Positions 1 to 7,933 of a stretch of DNA of 40,882 nucleotides are shown here, piece after piece. Numbering within the stretch: position 1 is the stretch's first letter; every line of letters starts with the position of its first letter. Source of the stretch: Sulfobacillus harzensis (GTDB taxonomy: Bacteria > Bacillota > Sulfobacillia > Sulfobacillales > Sulfobacillaceae); the NCBI RefSeq assembly GCF_012933365.1, contig NZ_JABBVZ010000031.1, positions 1 through 40,882 on the forward strand, written 5' to 3'. Both the position numbers and the translations under genes were made by a program. The notes beneath the pieces are model-generated. The model ran no database searches. It was not told where the DNA came from and worked only from the letters and a program-made list of their open reading frames with translations.

Positions 1-54
1 ATCCGGTACCGTTTCGCTGGAAGTGGAAGCCCGAGGACGCAAAAAGCATGGACG

Positions 55-354
55 CTATTTAGGAATGGCTATACTAGAGGCGCAGTAGCGGCTCACCGTA
101 GTGCCGGGCACATTCATGCCCAAACCGGATATCAGCGCCATGACCCGCGCCATGTTGTATCCCTGTTCACCCTCGGGGACACCGCAGCCCACCATCAAAT
201 CCTCGACCTCGGACCGGTCGAGGGCCGGCACCCGCTTCATGAGCGCATCCACAATGAACCCGCCCACCTCGTCGGCACGCTCATGAATTAAGCGCCCCTT
301 GCGGGCCCGGCCAATCGGCGAGCGCACCGCATCGACGATGACGGCATCTTCCAT
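55..354 (-). pseudogene. Truncated thiolase (acetyl-CoA acetyltransferase), N-terminal fragment
   Basis: This encodes the first third of a thiolase, the enzyme that forms or cleaves the bond in acetoacetyl-CoA/3-ketoacyl-CoA. The start VIVDAVRSPIGRA and the nucleophile motif SRYCASS (Cys91) are typical of the family. A family member has about 390 residues. Here the reading frame leaves thiolase homology directly after CASS, continues IAIPK and stops at TAG, so the C-terminal His and Cys catalytic residues are missing. The start has a good ribosome site (AAAGGAGAG). It lies 31 bp downstream of fabG on the same strand and is probably co-transcribed with it. Sequence 1-54 shows no thiolase continuation in any minus frame. 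I infer truncation by insertion or rearrangement, with the breakpoint near position 75. Confidence 0.75.
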
Positions 355-385
355 GCGACTCTCTCCTTTGTGGATTTGTCGTTCG

Positions 386-1150
386 TTATTCTGCAGGCCC
401 GCCGCGGACGTAAATCACCTGCCCGGAGATAAAGGAGGCCTGCTCTGAGCACAAGAAAGCCACCACATTGGCGATGTCATCGGGCACCCCCACGCGGCGA
501 AGCGGAATACGGCTGGCCGCCCCGATCTTCAATTGGTCAGGCTCGAGCCCCAATCGCCGGGCCGTGTCTCGGGTCATGTCGGTGTCGATGAATCCCGGCG
601 CCACCGCGTTGACATTGATGTTGAAGGGTCCCAACTCAATGGCTAATGTGCGAGTGAAGCCTTGCAGTCCGGCCTTGGCGGCCGAGTAATTGGCCTGGCC
701 GCGATTGCCCAGTGCCGACGTAGAGGAGGTGTTGACAATCTTGCCCCACTTTTGATCCACCATATAGCGCTGCGCCTCACGGGCGCAGAGAAAGCTGCCC
801 TTAAGGTGGGTGTTAATCACAGAATCCCAATCCTCGTCGCTCATCTTAAAGAGCAGATTGTCCCGGGTTATGCCGGCGTTATTCACCAGTACGGCAATGG
901 GCCCAAATTGCCGGGCTGCATCCTCCATCATTGCCTTTACGGCAGTCCCGTCGGCGACATTTACCCCGTAAGCTTCCGCCTGCCCGCCTTGGGAGCGAAT
1001 CTGGTTGACCGTCTCCTCGGCATCTTGCTGGCGCAAGTCCACCACCGCTACCTGGGCTCCTTCTTGCGCCAGACGCAGCGCTTCGGCACGGCCAATGCCG
1101 CGCGCTGCCCCGGTGACTACCGCCGTGCGATCCTTTAATTCGGGATACAT
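386..1150 (-). CDS. 3-oxoacyl-ACP reductase-type short-chain dehydrogenase (FabG-like)
   Basis: This is an NAD(P)H-dependent short-chain dehydrogenase that probably reduces a 3-oxoacyl thioester or oxidises a 3-hydroxyacyl-CoA. The 254-residue protein has the cofactor motif TGAARGIG near residues 13-20, NNAG near 90, a catalytic Ser in NTSSTSA and the YSAAK Tyr/Lys pair near 155. Its length is normal for the family. An ATG five codons upstream is possible, but GGAGGGG lies 6 nt before the ATG at 1150, which decides the start. The gene sits between a TetR regulator upstream and the truncated thiolase downstream, a pairing typical of 3-hydroxyacyl-CoA or polyhydroxyalkanoate-type metabolism. 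With the thiolase broken, the local pathway may be incomplete. Substrate specificity cannot be read from the sequence. Confidence 0.85.
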   Translation of the reverse strand: MYPELKDRTAVVTGAARGIGRAEALRLAQEGAQVAVVDLRQQDAEETVNQIRSQGGQAEAYGVNVADGTAVKAMMEDAARQFGPIAVLVNNAGITRDNLLFKMSDEDWDSVINTHLKGSFLCAREAQRYMVDQKWGKIVNTSSTSALGNRGQANYSAAKAGLQGFTRTLAIELGPFNINVNAVAPGFIDTDMTRDTARRLGLEPDQLKIGAASRIPLRRVGVPDDIANVVAFLCSEQASFISGQVIYVRGGPAE

Positions 1151-1170
1151 AGGGGTCCCCTCCATCCGGA

Positions 1171-1752
1171 TTATGACTTCGATAACGACTTTAAAAGCGT
1201 GTCGCTGTAAAATTCCGCTATCTCGGGAATCGAGCGCGGCCCTCTCTCGCGATACCAGCGATGCACGAAGTTAATCGCGCCCAGCACAAACAAGGCCGCC
1301 ATCGACGCATCGGAGGGCCGAAATTGGCCGGCTTCAATACCTTGGCGGATAATCTCCTGTAAGAGTTCGCGATATCGCTTCAGAGCTTGGCGAATCTCCC
1401 GACGGTACGGCTTATCCAGCTCTCCCACGTCCCGAAAGAGGGTGACTGTGCCGGGATGCTCGAGTTGCAGGTGAATGTGCTGGCGGATGGCCCGGTCCAT
1501 TTTGTCCCAAGGACTAAGAGAACTGGCGACGACCGCCTCGAGCGCCTGATTGTACGACTCGGCGGTATTCTTCAAGACCAAAAACAGCAATTCGTTCTTA
1601 TTCTTAAGGTAGTGATACAACGTAGGTTTTTGCAGCTGCACCGCATCTGCGATGTCATTCAAGGTGGTGGCCACGTAGCCTTTGTCTTGAAAGCAGCGGG
1701 TGGCCGCCTCAATAATTTGCGGGAGCTTGGCAAGCGTTTCGCTGGATTCCAT
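1171..1752 (-). CDS. TetR/AcrR-family transcriptional regulator
   Basis: This is a 193-residue one-component repressor. The N-terminal helix-turn-helix spans about residues 8-55 (IIEAATRCFQDKGYVATTL, then IADAVQLQKPTLYHYLKNK), and the GTLYHY-like recognition helix is characteristic of TetR proteins. The rest is a helical ligand-binding domain; I infer an acyl-CoA or related effector from its fabG and thiolase neighbours. The ATG at 1752 has GGAG 7 nt upstream. The gene is followed after 20 bp by fabG on the same strand, so the regulator probably heads and controls this operon. A TTGACA-type promoter and a TetR-like palindrome lie just upstream (1782-1831), consistent with autoregulation. Confidence 0.87.
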   Translation of the reverse strand: MESSETLAKLPQIIEAATRCFQDKGYVATTLNDIADAVQLQKPTLYHYLKNKNELLFLVLKNTAESYNQALEAVVASSLSPWDKMDRAIRQHIHLQLEHPGTVTLFRDVGELDKPYRREIRQALKRYRELLQEIIRQGIEAGQFRPSDASMAALFVLGAINFVHRWYRERGPRSIPEIAEFYSDTLLKSLSKS

Positions 1753-1781
1753 CTCAAAACTCCGCTTCCCTTAGATAATCG

Positions 1782-1831
1782 ACCGTCTGGTCGGTTGGTT
1801 TTACCCTAACCATCCCCTCGGCATTTGTCAA
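1782..1831 (-). promoter_or_regulatory. Promoter and TetR-type operator of the tetR-fabG operon
   Basis: On the minus strand a perfect -35 TTGACA (plus 1826-1831) is followed after 17 nt by a weak -10 TAGGGT (plus 1803-1808). Just downstream lies the dyad ACCGACCAGACGGT (plus 1782-1795), which has ACCG/CGGT arms like many TetR-family operators. The operator covers the expected transcription start, the classic position for repression. Operator assignment is by resemblance only. Confidence 0.6.
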
Positions 1832-1847
1832 TGGGTGGGAGGGGCTT

Positions 1848-1991
1848 CGAACGAGGAGCGCCCGCACACTCGACAGGGATTCGCTATACGAGCGGACACC
1901 CCTCCTCGTTCAAACAGCCGGACAAGTTCCCCAAGGCGGACATGCCGCCAAAGCTCGGCCTCGTTCGAGGCTAGCGGCCAAAGAGTATAAT
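1848..1991 (+). promoter_or_regulatory. Promoter with repeated CCTCGTTCGA motif upstream of the nucleoside hydrolases
   Basis: A perfect -10 TATAAT lies at 1986-1991, about 36 bp before the first nucleoside hydrolase. No good -35 is present; the expected place is occupied by the near-palindrome CCTCGTTCGAGG (1959-1970). Related copies occur as CGAACGAGG (1848-1856, inverted) and CCTCGTTC (1903-1911). The 10-bp arms 1849-1858 and 1902-1911 are exact inverted repeats. The spacing of roughly 55 bp suggests a regulator with several sites, possibly an activator replacing the -35. No regulator gene for this is visible beside it. Confidence 0.5.
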
Positions 1992-2026
1992 AAGACGGAC
2001 GTAATTCGACACCATTAGGAGGGCAT

Positions 2027-2995
2027 ATGCATCTCATCATTGATACGGACACCGCGGGAGACGATGTTGTCTCCCTGTTGCTGGCGCTCCACACACCATG
2101 GGTCTCCATTGTGGGCATCACCATCAATTGCGGCAATGTGGCCTTCGACTACCAGGTTGCCAACGCCCTCAAAACCATTGAGGTGGCGGGCAAGGCTGGA
2201 CAAGTTCCCGTCTATCCCGGCGCGCGAAATCCGCTTCTCCGCCCCTGGGTCAATGCCGCCTATGTCCATGGCGAGGATGGCATGGGTGAGGCCTGGTACC
2301 CGCCGGTTTCGCAAACGCCGGAATCCGAGCACGCCGTGGCATTTCTCCTCGAGGCTTCACGACGCTATGCGGGGGATTTGGTGATTGTGGCTCAGGCGCC
2401 GTTGACGAATCTCGCCCTGGCCGTGCGCCAGGATCCGGAGTTTGCCCACCGTGTGAGCCATCTTTGGGTGATGGGCGGCAGCGCCAACGCAGTGGGCAAC
2501 ATCGAACCGCTGTCGGAATACAACTTTTATGTCGATCCGGAAGCGGCGGCCATCGTCTTTCAAGCCCACTTCAACATGACCATGGTGGGCTGGGACGTTT
2601 GCCTGGAGTCCAGCGTGCTGAACGACGCCGACCTGGCTGAGATTGAGCGTCTTGATACGCCCTTGAGTCGATTCTTTCTGCAAACCCAGCGAAAAACGCG
2701 GGAATTCAACCGCACCCAAGGGATACTGGGCACCACGCACCCCGACTCGCTCACCATGGCGATGGCATTGGATCCGACCATTCTCACCAAAAGCGCCCCC
2801 TATTTTGTGACCATCGAAACTCAAGGGCTCCACACCCGAGGCACGTCAGTTGTCGACCGATTGGGGGACTTGGGACACGAGCCGAATGCCCGGGTCTCTC
2901 TTCAGGCCAACGGTACCCGGTTCAAACGCATTTTGATGGATATGCTGGCCACGGGGAGCACCCCCATCGCGCCCCCTTCAGGAGGGATACGCTGA
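2027..2995 (+). CDS. Inosine/uridine-preferring nucleoside hydrolase family protein (first copy)
   Basis: This is a 322-residue hydrolase that cleaves the N-glycosidic bond of ribonucleosides to give ribose and a free base. The N-terminal calcium-binding signature DTDTAGDD (residues 6-13) fits the family DxDxxxDD motif. Further family blocks are VIVAQAPLTNLALA, LWVMGGSAN and the phosphate/ribose-side EYNFYVDPEAA. The length is normal. AGGAGGG precedes the ATG. The gene overlaps the second hydrolase by one base (TGATG), so the two are translationally coupled. It is likely cytoplasmic, as no signal peptide is seen. Base preference cannot be assigned from sequence. Confidence 0.9.
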   Translation: MHLIIDTDTAGDDVVSLLLALHTPWVSIVGITINCGNVAFDYQVANALKTIEVAGKAGQVPVYPGARNPLLRPWVNAAYVHGEDGMGEAWYPPVSQTPESEHAVAFLLEASRRYAGDLVIVAQAPLTNLALAVRQDPEFAHRVSHLWVMGGSANAVGNIEPLSEYNFYVDPEAAAIVFQAHFNMTMVGWDVCLESSVLNDADLAEIERLDTPLSRFFLQTQRKTREFNRTQGILGTTHPDSLTMAMALDPTILTKSAPYFVTIETQGLHTRGTSVVDRLGDLGHEPNARVSLQANGTRFKRILMDMLATGSTPIAPPSGGIR

Positions 2996-3906
2996 TGGCT
3001 CAACACCCCGTGTGGCTGGACATGGATCCCGGCCACGACGATGCTCTGGCTCTTTTGGCGGCGCTTGCCACCTTGCCGGTACGGGGACTCAGCACTGTCG
3101 CGGGCAATCAAACCGTGGACAAAACATTTTTGAATGCCCGACGGGTCCTTCATGCGGCCGGGCGGGAGATACCCGTGGCGCCCGGCTATGATCGCCCGCT
3201 CTTTCGCCCACTTGTCACGGCGGGGGAAATTCATGGCGCGTCTGGCCTGGAAGGCTACACCTTTTCGCCTCTGGAGCCGGTCGATGCCCCCCATGGGCTT
3301 CAGCTTATGGCTGATGCCTTCCGAGAGTCGCCGGAGCCCATCGACATTATCGCCACCGGGCCGCAAACGAATGTGGCCGCTTTTCTGATCGGGTTCCCCC
3401 AGTGGCGGTCCCGCATCGCATCGGTGACCTTCATGGGTGGTTCTCTTAACGGCGGCAACGTGACGCCCACCGCTGAGTTCAACATTTTTGTCGATCCCGA
3501 CGCCGCTCACTATGTTGTCCAGAGTGGCATTCCCACCCGCATGGTAGGCCTGGATGTCACCCATCAGGCGTTGCTTCATCCGGGTCAGTTGACGCGCTTT
3601 CTCACGTTGCGTCCGCCGCTGGGCGAGATGCTTTATGGATTGTTCAGCTTTTTCGGCCGCCACGAACCTAACGCCGGCGCGGATGGCATGCCCATCCACG
3701 ATGTGCTGTCGGTGGCCGCCCTCATCCACCCGGAGTTCTTCCGCTGGATGAAGACCCCGCTCGGCGTGGAACGGCAAGATGGCGAACGCCTCGGCCAGAC
3801 CATTCCGGCCTCCTCCGGACCGCCTATTGAGGTGGCGGTCGATATCGATACTGAGCGATTCTTTGCCTGGCTGTGGCAATCGCTGAGCGCATATCAAATT
3901 GATTAA
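2995..3906 (+). CDS. Inosine/uridine-preferring nucleoside hydrolase family protein (second copy)
   Basis: This is a second nucleoside N-ribohydrolase of 303 residues with the metal signature DMDPGHDD (residues 9-16), IIATGPQTNVAAF, VTFMGGSLNGGNVTP and EFNIFVDPDAA. It is clearly a paralogue of the gene before it but divergent in sequence, so the pair is not a recent duplication. It starts at the ATG overlapping the previous stop codon. The pair followed by an MFS transporter suggests uptake and hydrolysis of nucleosides with different base preferences. The metal-binding Asp residues are intact in both copies. Confidence 0.9.
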   Translation: MAQHPVWLDMDPGHDDALALLAALATLPVRGLSTVAGNQTVDKTFLNARRVLHAAGREIPVAPGYDRPLFRPLVTAGEIHGASGLEGYTFSPLEPVDAPHGLQLMADAFRESPEPIDIIATGPQTNVAAFLIGFPQWRSRIASVTFMGGSLNGGNVTPTAEFNIFVDPDAAHYVVQSGIPTRMVGLDVTHQALLHPGQLTRFLTLRPPLGEMLYGLFSFFGRHEPNAGADGMPIHDVLSVAALIHPEFFRWMKTPLGVERQDGERLGQTIPASSGPPIEVAVDIDTERFFAWLWQSLSAYQID

Positions 3907-3922
3907 ACAGCAAGGGGAGGCC

Positions 3923-5116
3923 ATGGCTTACATTCGCCTTAACACCCCCGACTTTCGGCGGGCTATTTCCGCGTTGTTTCTCGGCGCTCTCGTCACCTTT
4001 GCGGTGCTCTACAGCGTTCAGCCGCTGCTGCCCGTGTTGGCGGGTCACTTTCGCGTCAGCCCAGCAGAGGCCAGCCTCTCGCTTTCCTTCAGCACCCTCT
4101 TTATGGGCCTGGCCATGGTTGTCGCGGCGCCACTGTCCCTCCGATGGGGGCCCAAGCGCATCATGACGCTCTCCATGGCAAGTGCTGCCGTTCTGGCTCT
4201 AGCGAGCGCCGTCACCCCGACCTTTTGGGCGCTTCTGGTGATCCGTTCGCTGATGGGGGTGGCACTGGCCGGCCTGCCCGCAGTCGCCATGGGCTATGTG
4301 AGCGAAGAAATTGAGCCCCAAGCCCTGGGACAGGCCATGGGGATGTATGTGAGCGGGACAACCATTGGGGGCATGGGCGGAAGGATTCTGGTGGGAATGC
4401 TCACAGACCTCTGGGGTTGGCGGGGAGCGTTGGGAATGATCGGCGGCCTCAGCATTCTCCTCACCGTGTGGTTCTTTCGCAATTTGCCCCGAACCCGCCG
4501 CTTTCAGAGAGATCCTGACGCCTTTCATCATCTGTGGCCGGCTGTCCGGGAGAATTTCCGGGATCCGGGTCTGATTCTCCTCTATGCCCTGCCCTTTTTG
4601 CTGATGGGGTCGTTTGTCACGGTTTACAACTACATTACCTTCCTATTGACGGCGCCCCCCTATCGGCTCAGCCAAACGGTGGTAGGCTGGGTCTTTGTCG
4701 TCTATTTATTCGGCACGGTGAGCTCCGCCTGGCTAGGCCGAATGGCCGACCACCGCGGGCGGCCCCGGATGCTGTTTTTGGCCATTGCCCTTATGCTGGC
4801 GGGGCTTTTGACAACCTTGGTTGTCTGGCTTCCCGGCCGCATCGCGGGTTTGGCGCTAATGACCTTTGGCTTTTTCGGAGCGCATTCGGTAGCCAGTGGA
4901 TGGGTAGGCCGGCGGGCGGCGACTTCTGCCGCCCAAGCCTCCTCGTTGTACCTCTTCTTCTATTACGCGGGATCATCCATCTTCGGAGCGGTCGGCGGCA
5001 TCTTTTGGAGCGCTTGGCGCTGGCCTGGAGTCATCGGGTTGGTCAGCGTCTTGGTGTTGTTGGCGCTCATTGCCGCCGCTATCTTAAGTCGGCTTAAACC
5101 CCGTACCGCCTCTTGA
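3923..5116 (+). CDS. MFS transporter (YnfM/AraJ-like), about 12 TM segments
   Basis: This is a major facilitator protein of about 397 residues. It begins MAYIRLNTPDFRRAISALFL and is hydrophobic throughout, with a loop after TM2 (SLRWGPKRIM) and a second-half equivalent (LGRMADHRGRPRM) that are typical MFS A-motif loops. A TTG eight codons upstream overlaps the previous gene, but AAGGGGAGG lies directly before the ATG at 3923 and relatives start at this MAYIRL position. It follows the nucleoside hydrolases on the same strand with only 16 bp between, so nucleoside or base transport is inferred. Family members more often export sugars or drugs, so the substrate is open. It converges with the FAH gene, with only 8 bp between stop codons. 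Confidence 0.83.
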   Translation: MAYIRLNTPDFRRAISALFLGALVTFAVLYSVQPLLPVLAGHFRVSPAEASLSLSFSTLFMGLAMVVAAPLSLRWGPKRIMTLSMASAAVLALASAVTPTFWALLVIRSLMGVALAGLPAVAMGYVSEEIEPQALGQAMGMYVSGTTIGGMGGRILVGMLTDLWGWRGALGMIGGLSILLTVWFFRNLPRTRRFQRDPDAFHHLWPAVRENFRDPGLILLYALPFLLMGSFVTVYNYITFLLTAPPYRLSQTVVGWVFVVYLFGTVSSAWLGRMADHRGRPRMLFLAIALMLAGLLTTLVVWLPGRIAGLALMTFGFFGAHSVASGWVGRRAATSAAQASSLYLFFYYAGSSIFGAVGGIFWSAWRWPGVIGLVSVLVLLALIAAAILSRLKPRTAS

Positions 5117-5124
5117 TACTCGCC

Positions 5125-5964
5125 TTAGCCGATATGGGTCGTGAGTTCCCCCAACCCCTCGACAGCCACCGTCAAGGTCTCGCCAGGGCTCAACCACTTT
5201 CGGGCGGCCGGATCTTGGCCCATAATGACCCCCTCGGGCGTGCCGGTAAAGAGAAGATCCCCGGGCTCCAGGGTAATGTAGCGCGAAATATAGCTAATCA
5301 GAAACCGACAGGAGAAAATCATCTGGTCCGTGTTGGAGTGTTGGACCAACTGGCCGTTGCGGTAGCCCCGAATCTCGAGGTGGTCGGGATTCGGAACTTC
5401 GTCAGCAGTGACAATATAGGGACCGATCGGTGCCAACCCGTCGGCAGCTTTGCCCAAAAGCCACTGCGGGGTCCGGAACTGCAAGTCCCGGGCCGAGAGG
5501 TCGTTGCCGTTGGTGTAGCCGAAGACGTAGTTTAAGGCGTCCTGTTCACTCACATTTTGGGCGCGCCGTCCCATCACAATCACCAGCTCGGCCTCATAGT
5601 CGAGCTGCTCGGAATCCCCTGGGGCACGCACGGTTGCTCCGTCGCCAACCAAGCTACTGACATACTTATTGAACAACACCGGATGCGTGGGTATCTCAAA
5701 GTGGCCTTCAGCTACGTGGGGCCGATAATTGAGGCCGACGCAGATTATTTTCCCAGGCTCGGGCACCGGGGGCAGGAGACGATATTGTTCCAGAGGCTGC
5801 CGGCGGCCCTCTTCCGCCTCGCGGACCTGGGCTTTTAACTCCTGAAGCCCCTCGTCCCCCCGGCGGAGAATGTCGGCCATACTCCCGTCGGCGGCGTAGA
5901 CGCCCCCTTCGGTCACGATGGCCAACTCTTGATGATGATGCACTTCAGCGCAAGCCAACTTCAT
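5125..5964 (-). CDS. Fumarylacetoacetate hydrolase (FAH) family protein
   Basis: This is a 279-residue FAH-fold enzyme. Motifs include IICVGLNYRPHVAE near residues 73-86, the divalent-metal site in DYEAELVIVMG, FGYTNGNDLSARDLQ and the terminal LFTGTPEGV. The family covers acylpyruvate hydrolases, 2,4-diketo-3-deoxy acid hydrolases, and oxaloacetate decarboxylases or tautomerases. The ATG follows AGGAGGAATGAGCA. It lies 12 bp downstream of a D(-)-tartrate dehydratase homologue, whose product is oxaloacetate. I therefore infer that it may act on oxaloacetate (decarboxylation or enol/keto tautomerisation), but diketo-acid hydrolysis is equally compatible with the motifs. Confidence 0.85.
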   Translation of the reverse strand: MKLACAEVHHHQELAIVTEGGVYAADGSMADILRRGDEGLQELKAQVREAEEGRRQPLEQYRLLPPVPEPGKIICVGLNYRPHVAEGHFEIPTHPVLFNKYVSSLVGDGATVRAPGDSEQLDYEAELVIVMGRRAQNVSEQDALNYVFGYTNGNDLSARDLQFRTPQWLLGKAADGLAPIGPYIVTADEVPNPDHLEIRGYRNGQLVQHSNTDQMIFSCRFLISYISRYITLEPGDLLFTGTPEGVIMGQDPAARKWLSPGETLTVAVEGLGELTTHIG

Positions 5965-5976
5965 TGCTCATTCCTC

Positions 5977-7152
5977 CTATTCATGCAGGCTCTTCAACAA
6001 CGGATAGAGGGCCGCCTTATGTTCAAACCCAATTCCGGGCGTCTTTGGAAGTCGCACATAGCCGTCGTCCACCTGATACCCATCGGCAAACCCGCCGAAG
6101 GGCTGAAACACGCCGGGATATGATTCGTTTCCCCCTAACCCTAACCCGGCGGCCAAATGGAGCGACAACTGATGGCCGCCGTGGGGAATGACCCGCCGGG
6201 CCGACCAGCCGTGCTCCCTCAGTACCGCCAGCGTCCGAAGATACTCCACCACACCATAGCTTAAGGCACAGTCGAACTGCAGATAGTCGGTTTCCGGGTG
6301 CATCCCGCCATAACGGAGCAGGTTGCGCACGTCTTGATGGGAGAAAAGATTCTCCCCCGTGGCCATAGGGCCGGGATAATATTGACTCAACGCGGCTTGC
6401 AGTCCGTAGTCGAGCGGATCGCCCGCCTCTTCATACCAAAAGAGCCCATAGGGCGCAAGCGCATCGGCATAGGCGATGGCTGTCCGAAGATCGAAGCGGC
6501 CGTTGGCGTCGACGGCCAACCGCGACCCGTCGCCGTCCAACACCTCAATCACGGCCTCGACGCGGCGCACATCCTCGGCGAGATCGGCACCGCCAATCTT
6601 CATCTTGACCACCCGGTAGCCTAAATCAAGATATTGCCGCATCTCATCCTGCAGCGCCCCGAGGCCCTTGCCGGGTTGATAATAGCCGCCCGCGGCATAG
6701 ACAAACACGCGATCGTCAGTGTTCCCGTCGCCGTATTGCTCAGCCAAGAGGCGATAGAGCGGCTTCTCGGCAATCTTTGCCGCCGCATCCCACACCGCCA
6801 TATCCAAGACGCCCACGGCTACCGATCGTTCACCATGTCCCCCCGGTTTTTCTCCCGTCATAAGGACCTGCCAGATGCGGTGCGGATCAAGGTTGTCACC
6901 GGACTCATTCACTAAAAGCGCCGGATCCGCTGCGAGCAGGCGGGGGATGAAGCGCTCACGGAGAAGCCCGCCTGCCCCGTAACGCCCGTTGGAATTAAAA
7001 CCATACCCGACGACCGGCCGCCCCTCGCGCACCACGTCCGTCACGACCGCCACCACTGACGCAGTCATGGTGGAAAAGTCGATATAGGCATTGCGGATGT
7101 TGGATTGGATGGGAACAGTCTTTTCGTGAATTGCTGTAATGCGCACCATCAC
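5977..7152 (-). CDS. tarD: D(-)-tartrate dehydratase, enolase superfamily
   Basis: This 391-residue enolase-superfamily protein closely resembles the characterised Bradyrhizobium D(-)-tartrate dehydratase as I remember it. Shared blocks include NIRNAYIDFSTMT, VVGYGFNSNGRYG, EKPGGHGERSVAVG, VYAAGGYYQPGKG and FQPFGGFADG. The acid/base Lys is in VKMKIGG near 183. Metal ligands lie in VDANGR, WYEEAGD and TGENL, and the catalytic His in HGGHQ near 323. It would dehydrate D-tartrate to oxaloacetate. The start is GTG, ATG or GTG in succession behind AAAGGTGG, so it is uncertain by one or two codons. It is followed by an FAH-family gene. No dedicated tartrate transporter is adjacent. Confidence 0.85.
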   Translation of the reverse strand: MMVRITAIHEKTVPIQSNIRNAYIDFSTMTASVVAVVTDVVREGRPVVGYGFNSNGRYGAGGLLRERFIPRLLAADPALLVNESGDNLDPHRIWQVLMTGEKPGGHGERSVAVGVLDMAVWDAAAKIAEKPLYRLLAEQYGDGNTDDRVFVYAAGGYYQPGKGLGALQDEMRQYLDLGYRVVKMKIGGADLAEDVRRVEAVIEVLDGDGSRLAVDANGRFDLRTAIAYADALAPYGLFWYEEAGDPLDYGLQAALSQYYPGPMATGENLFSHQDVRNLLRYGGMHPETDYLQFDCALSYGVVEYLRTLAVLREHGWSARRVIPHGGHQLSLHLAAGLGLGGNESYPGVFQPFGGFADGYQVDDGYVRLPKTPGIGFEHKAALYPLLKSLHE

Positions 7153-7185
7153 GCCACCTTTCTTCGGGTTGCTTGGACGGCTTTT

Positions 7186-7216
7186 TGAAAAAGGCCCGCC
7201 TGCCGACGGGCCTCTT
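7186..7216 (-). terminator. Rho-independent terminator after livF
   Basis: The hairpin GGCCCG-cctgccga-CGGGCC (7193-7198 with 7207-7212) lies directly after the livF stop codon. On the minus strand it is followed by five T (7188-7192). A-rich flanks on the other side make it potentially bidirectional. It separates the transporter operon from tarD. Confidence 0.8.
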
Positions 7217-7217
7217 T

Positions 7218-7931
7218 TTAAACCGCGTCGACGCCGAAATAGGCGCGCCGAATGGCGTCGTTTCTTTGCAGCTCGTCCACCGTCCCGTTGAAAATCATAC
7301 GCCCGGAATCTAACACATAGACCCGCGTGGCGACTTCCAGAAACTTAATGTTCTGCTCGGCGATGAGAAAGGCGATGTTTCGCCCCTCAAGGCTTTTGAC
7401 AAGATTCAATATTTCCGTCACCAGTAACGGCGACAGGCCGGCGGAGGGTTCATCCATAATTAAAAGCTTGGGGTCGCCCATGAGCGCCCGAGCCGCCGCC
7501 AGCATCTTGCGCTGGCCCCCACTGAGACTGGCAGCCGCCTCCTGCCGGCGTTCCTTTAAAATGGGGAACTCCTCGAACATGGCCTCCATCTTGGACTTGA
7601 GTTTCTCGCGGGAGGAGAAATACCCGCCGATGCGAAGATTGTCCTCCACCGATAAATCGGCAATAATCCCCACTTCCGACATGTAAGCCATGCCGCGACG
7701 GACGCGGCCGTCGATTCGCAGTCGGTGCACCGGCTGCCCGTCAAACTCAACGGTTCCGCTCCAGAGCGGTAAAAGCCCCACCAGGGACTTCAGCAAGGTG
7801 GTCTTGCCGGCACCGTTGGATCCCAGCACCACCACCCGTTCGCCGGCTTTGACCTCCAAGGCTGCGTCCCAGAGAATTTGCAGCTGGTCATAGCCGGTGT
7901 TCATTCCTTCGGCCTTCAGCAATGCGTCCAT
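7218..7931 (-). CDS. livF: Branched-chain amino acid/amide-type ABC transporter ATPase (LivF-like)
   Basis: This 237-residue ATPase has Walker A GSNGAGKTT near residues 38-46, a Q-loop region, the signature ASLSGGQRK and Walker B LLIMDEPSAGL, followed by IAEQNIKF typical of LivF. It energises an importer with LivG. It is the last gene of a five-gene minus-strand cluster, 2 bp after livG, and ends in a terminator. From the divergent acetamidase/formamidase gene the natural substrate may be a short-chain amide or urea rather than an amino acid; that is inference. Confidence 0.9.
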   Translation of the reverse strand: MDALLKAEGMNTGYDQLQILWDAALEVKAGERVVVLGSNGAGKTTLLKSLVGLLPLWSGTVEFDGQPVHRLRIDGRVRRGMAYMSEVGIIADLSVEDNLRIGGYFSSREKLKSKMEAMFEEFPILKERRQEAAASLSGGQRKMLAAARALMGDPKLLIMDEPSAGLSPLLVTEILNLVKSLEGRNIAFLIAEQNIKFLEVATRVYVLDSGRMIFNGTVDELQRNDAIRRAYFGVDAV

Positions 7932-7933
7932 GA

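Noticed and set aside
55-75. Thiolase frame ending just after the active-site Cys, considered as a recoded stop.
   Set aside because: The Cys codon is intact, the stop is TAG, and sequence beyond it has no thiolase similarity.
662-1138. Long plus-strand open frame opposite fabG.
   Set aside because: It is the antisense shadow of a clear SDR gene and lacks family motifs and a ribosome site.
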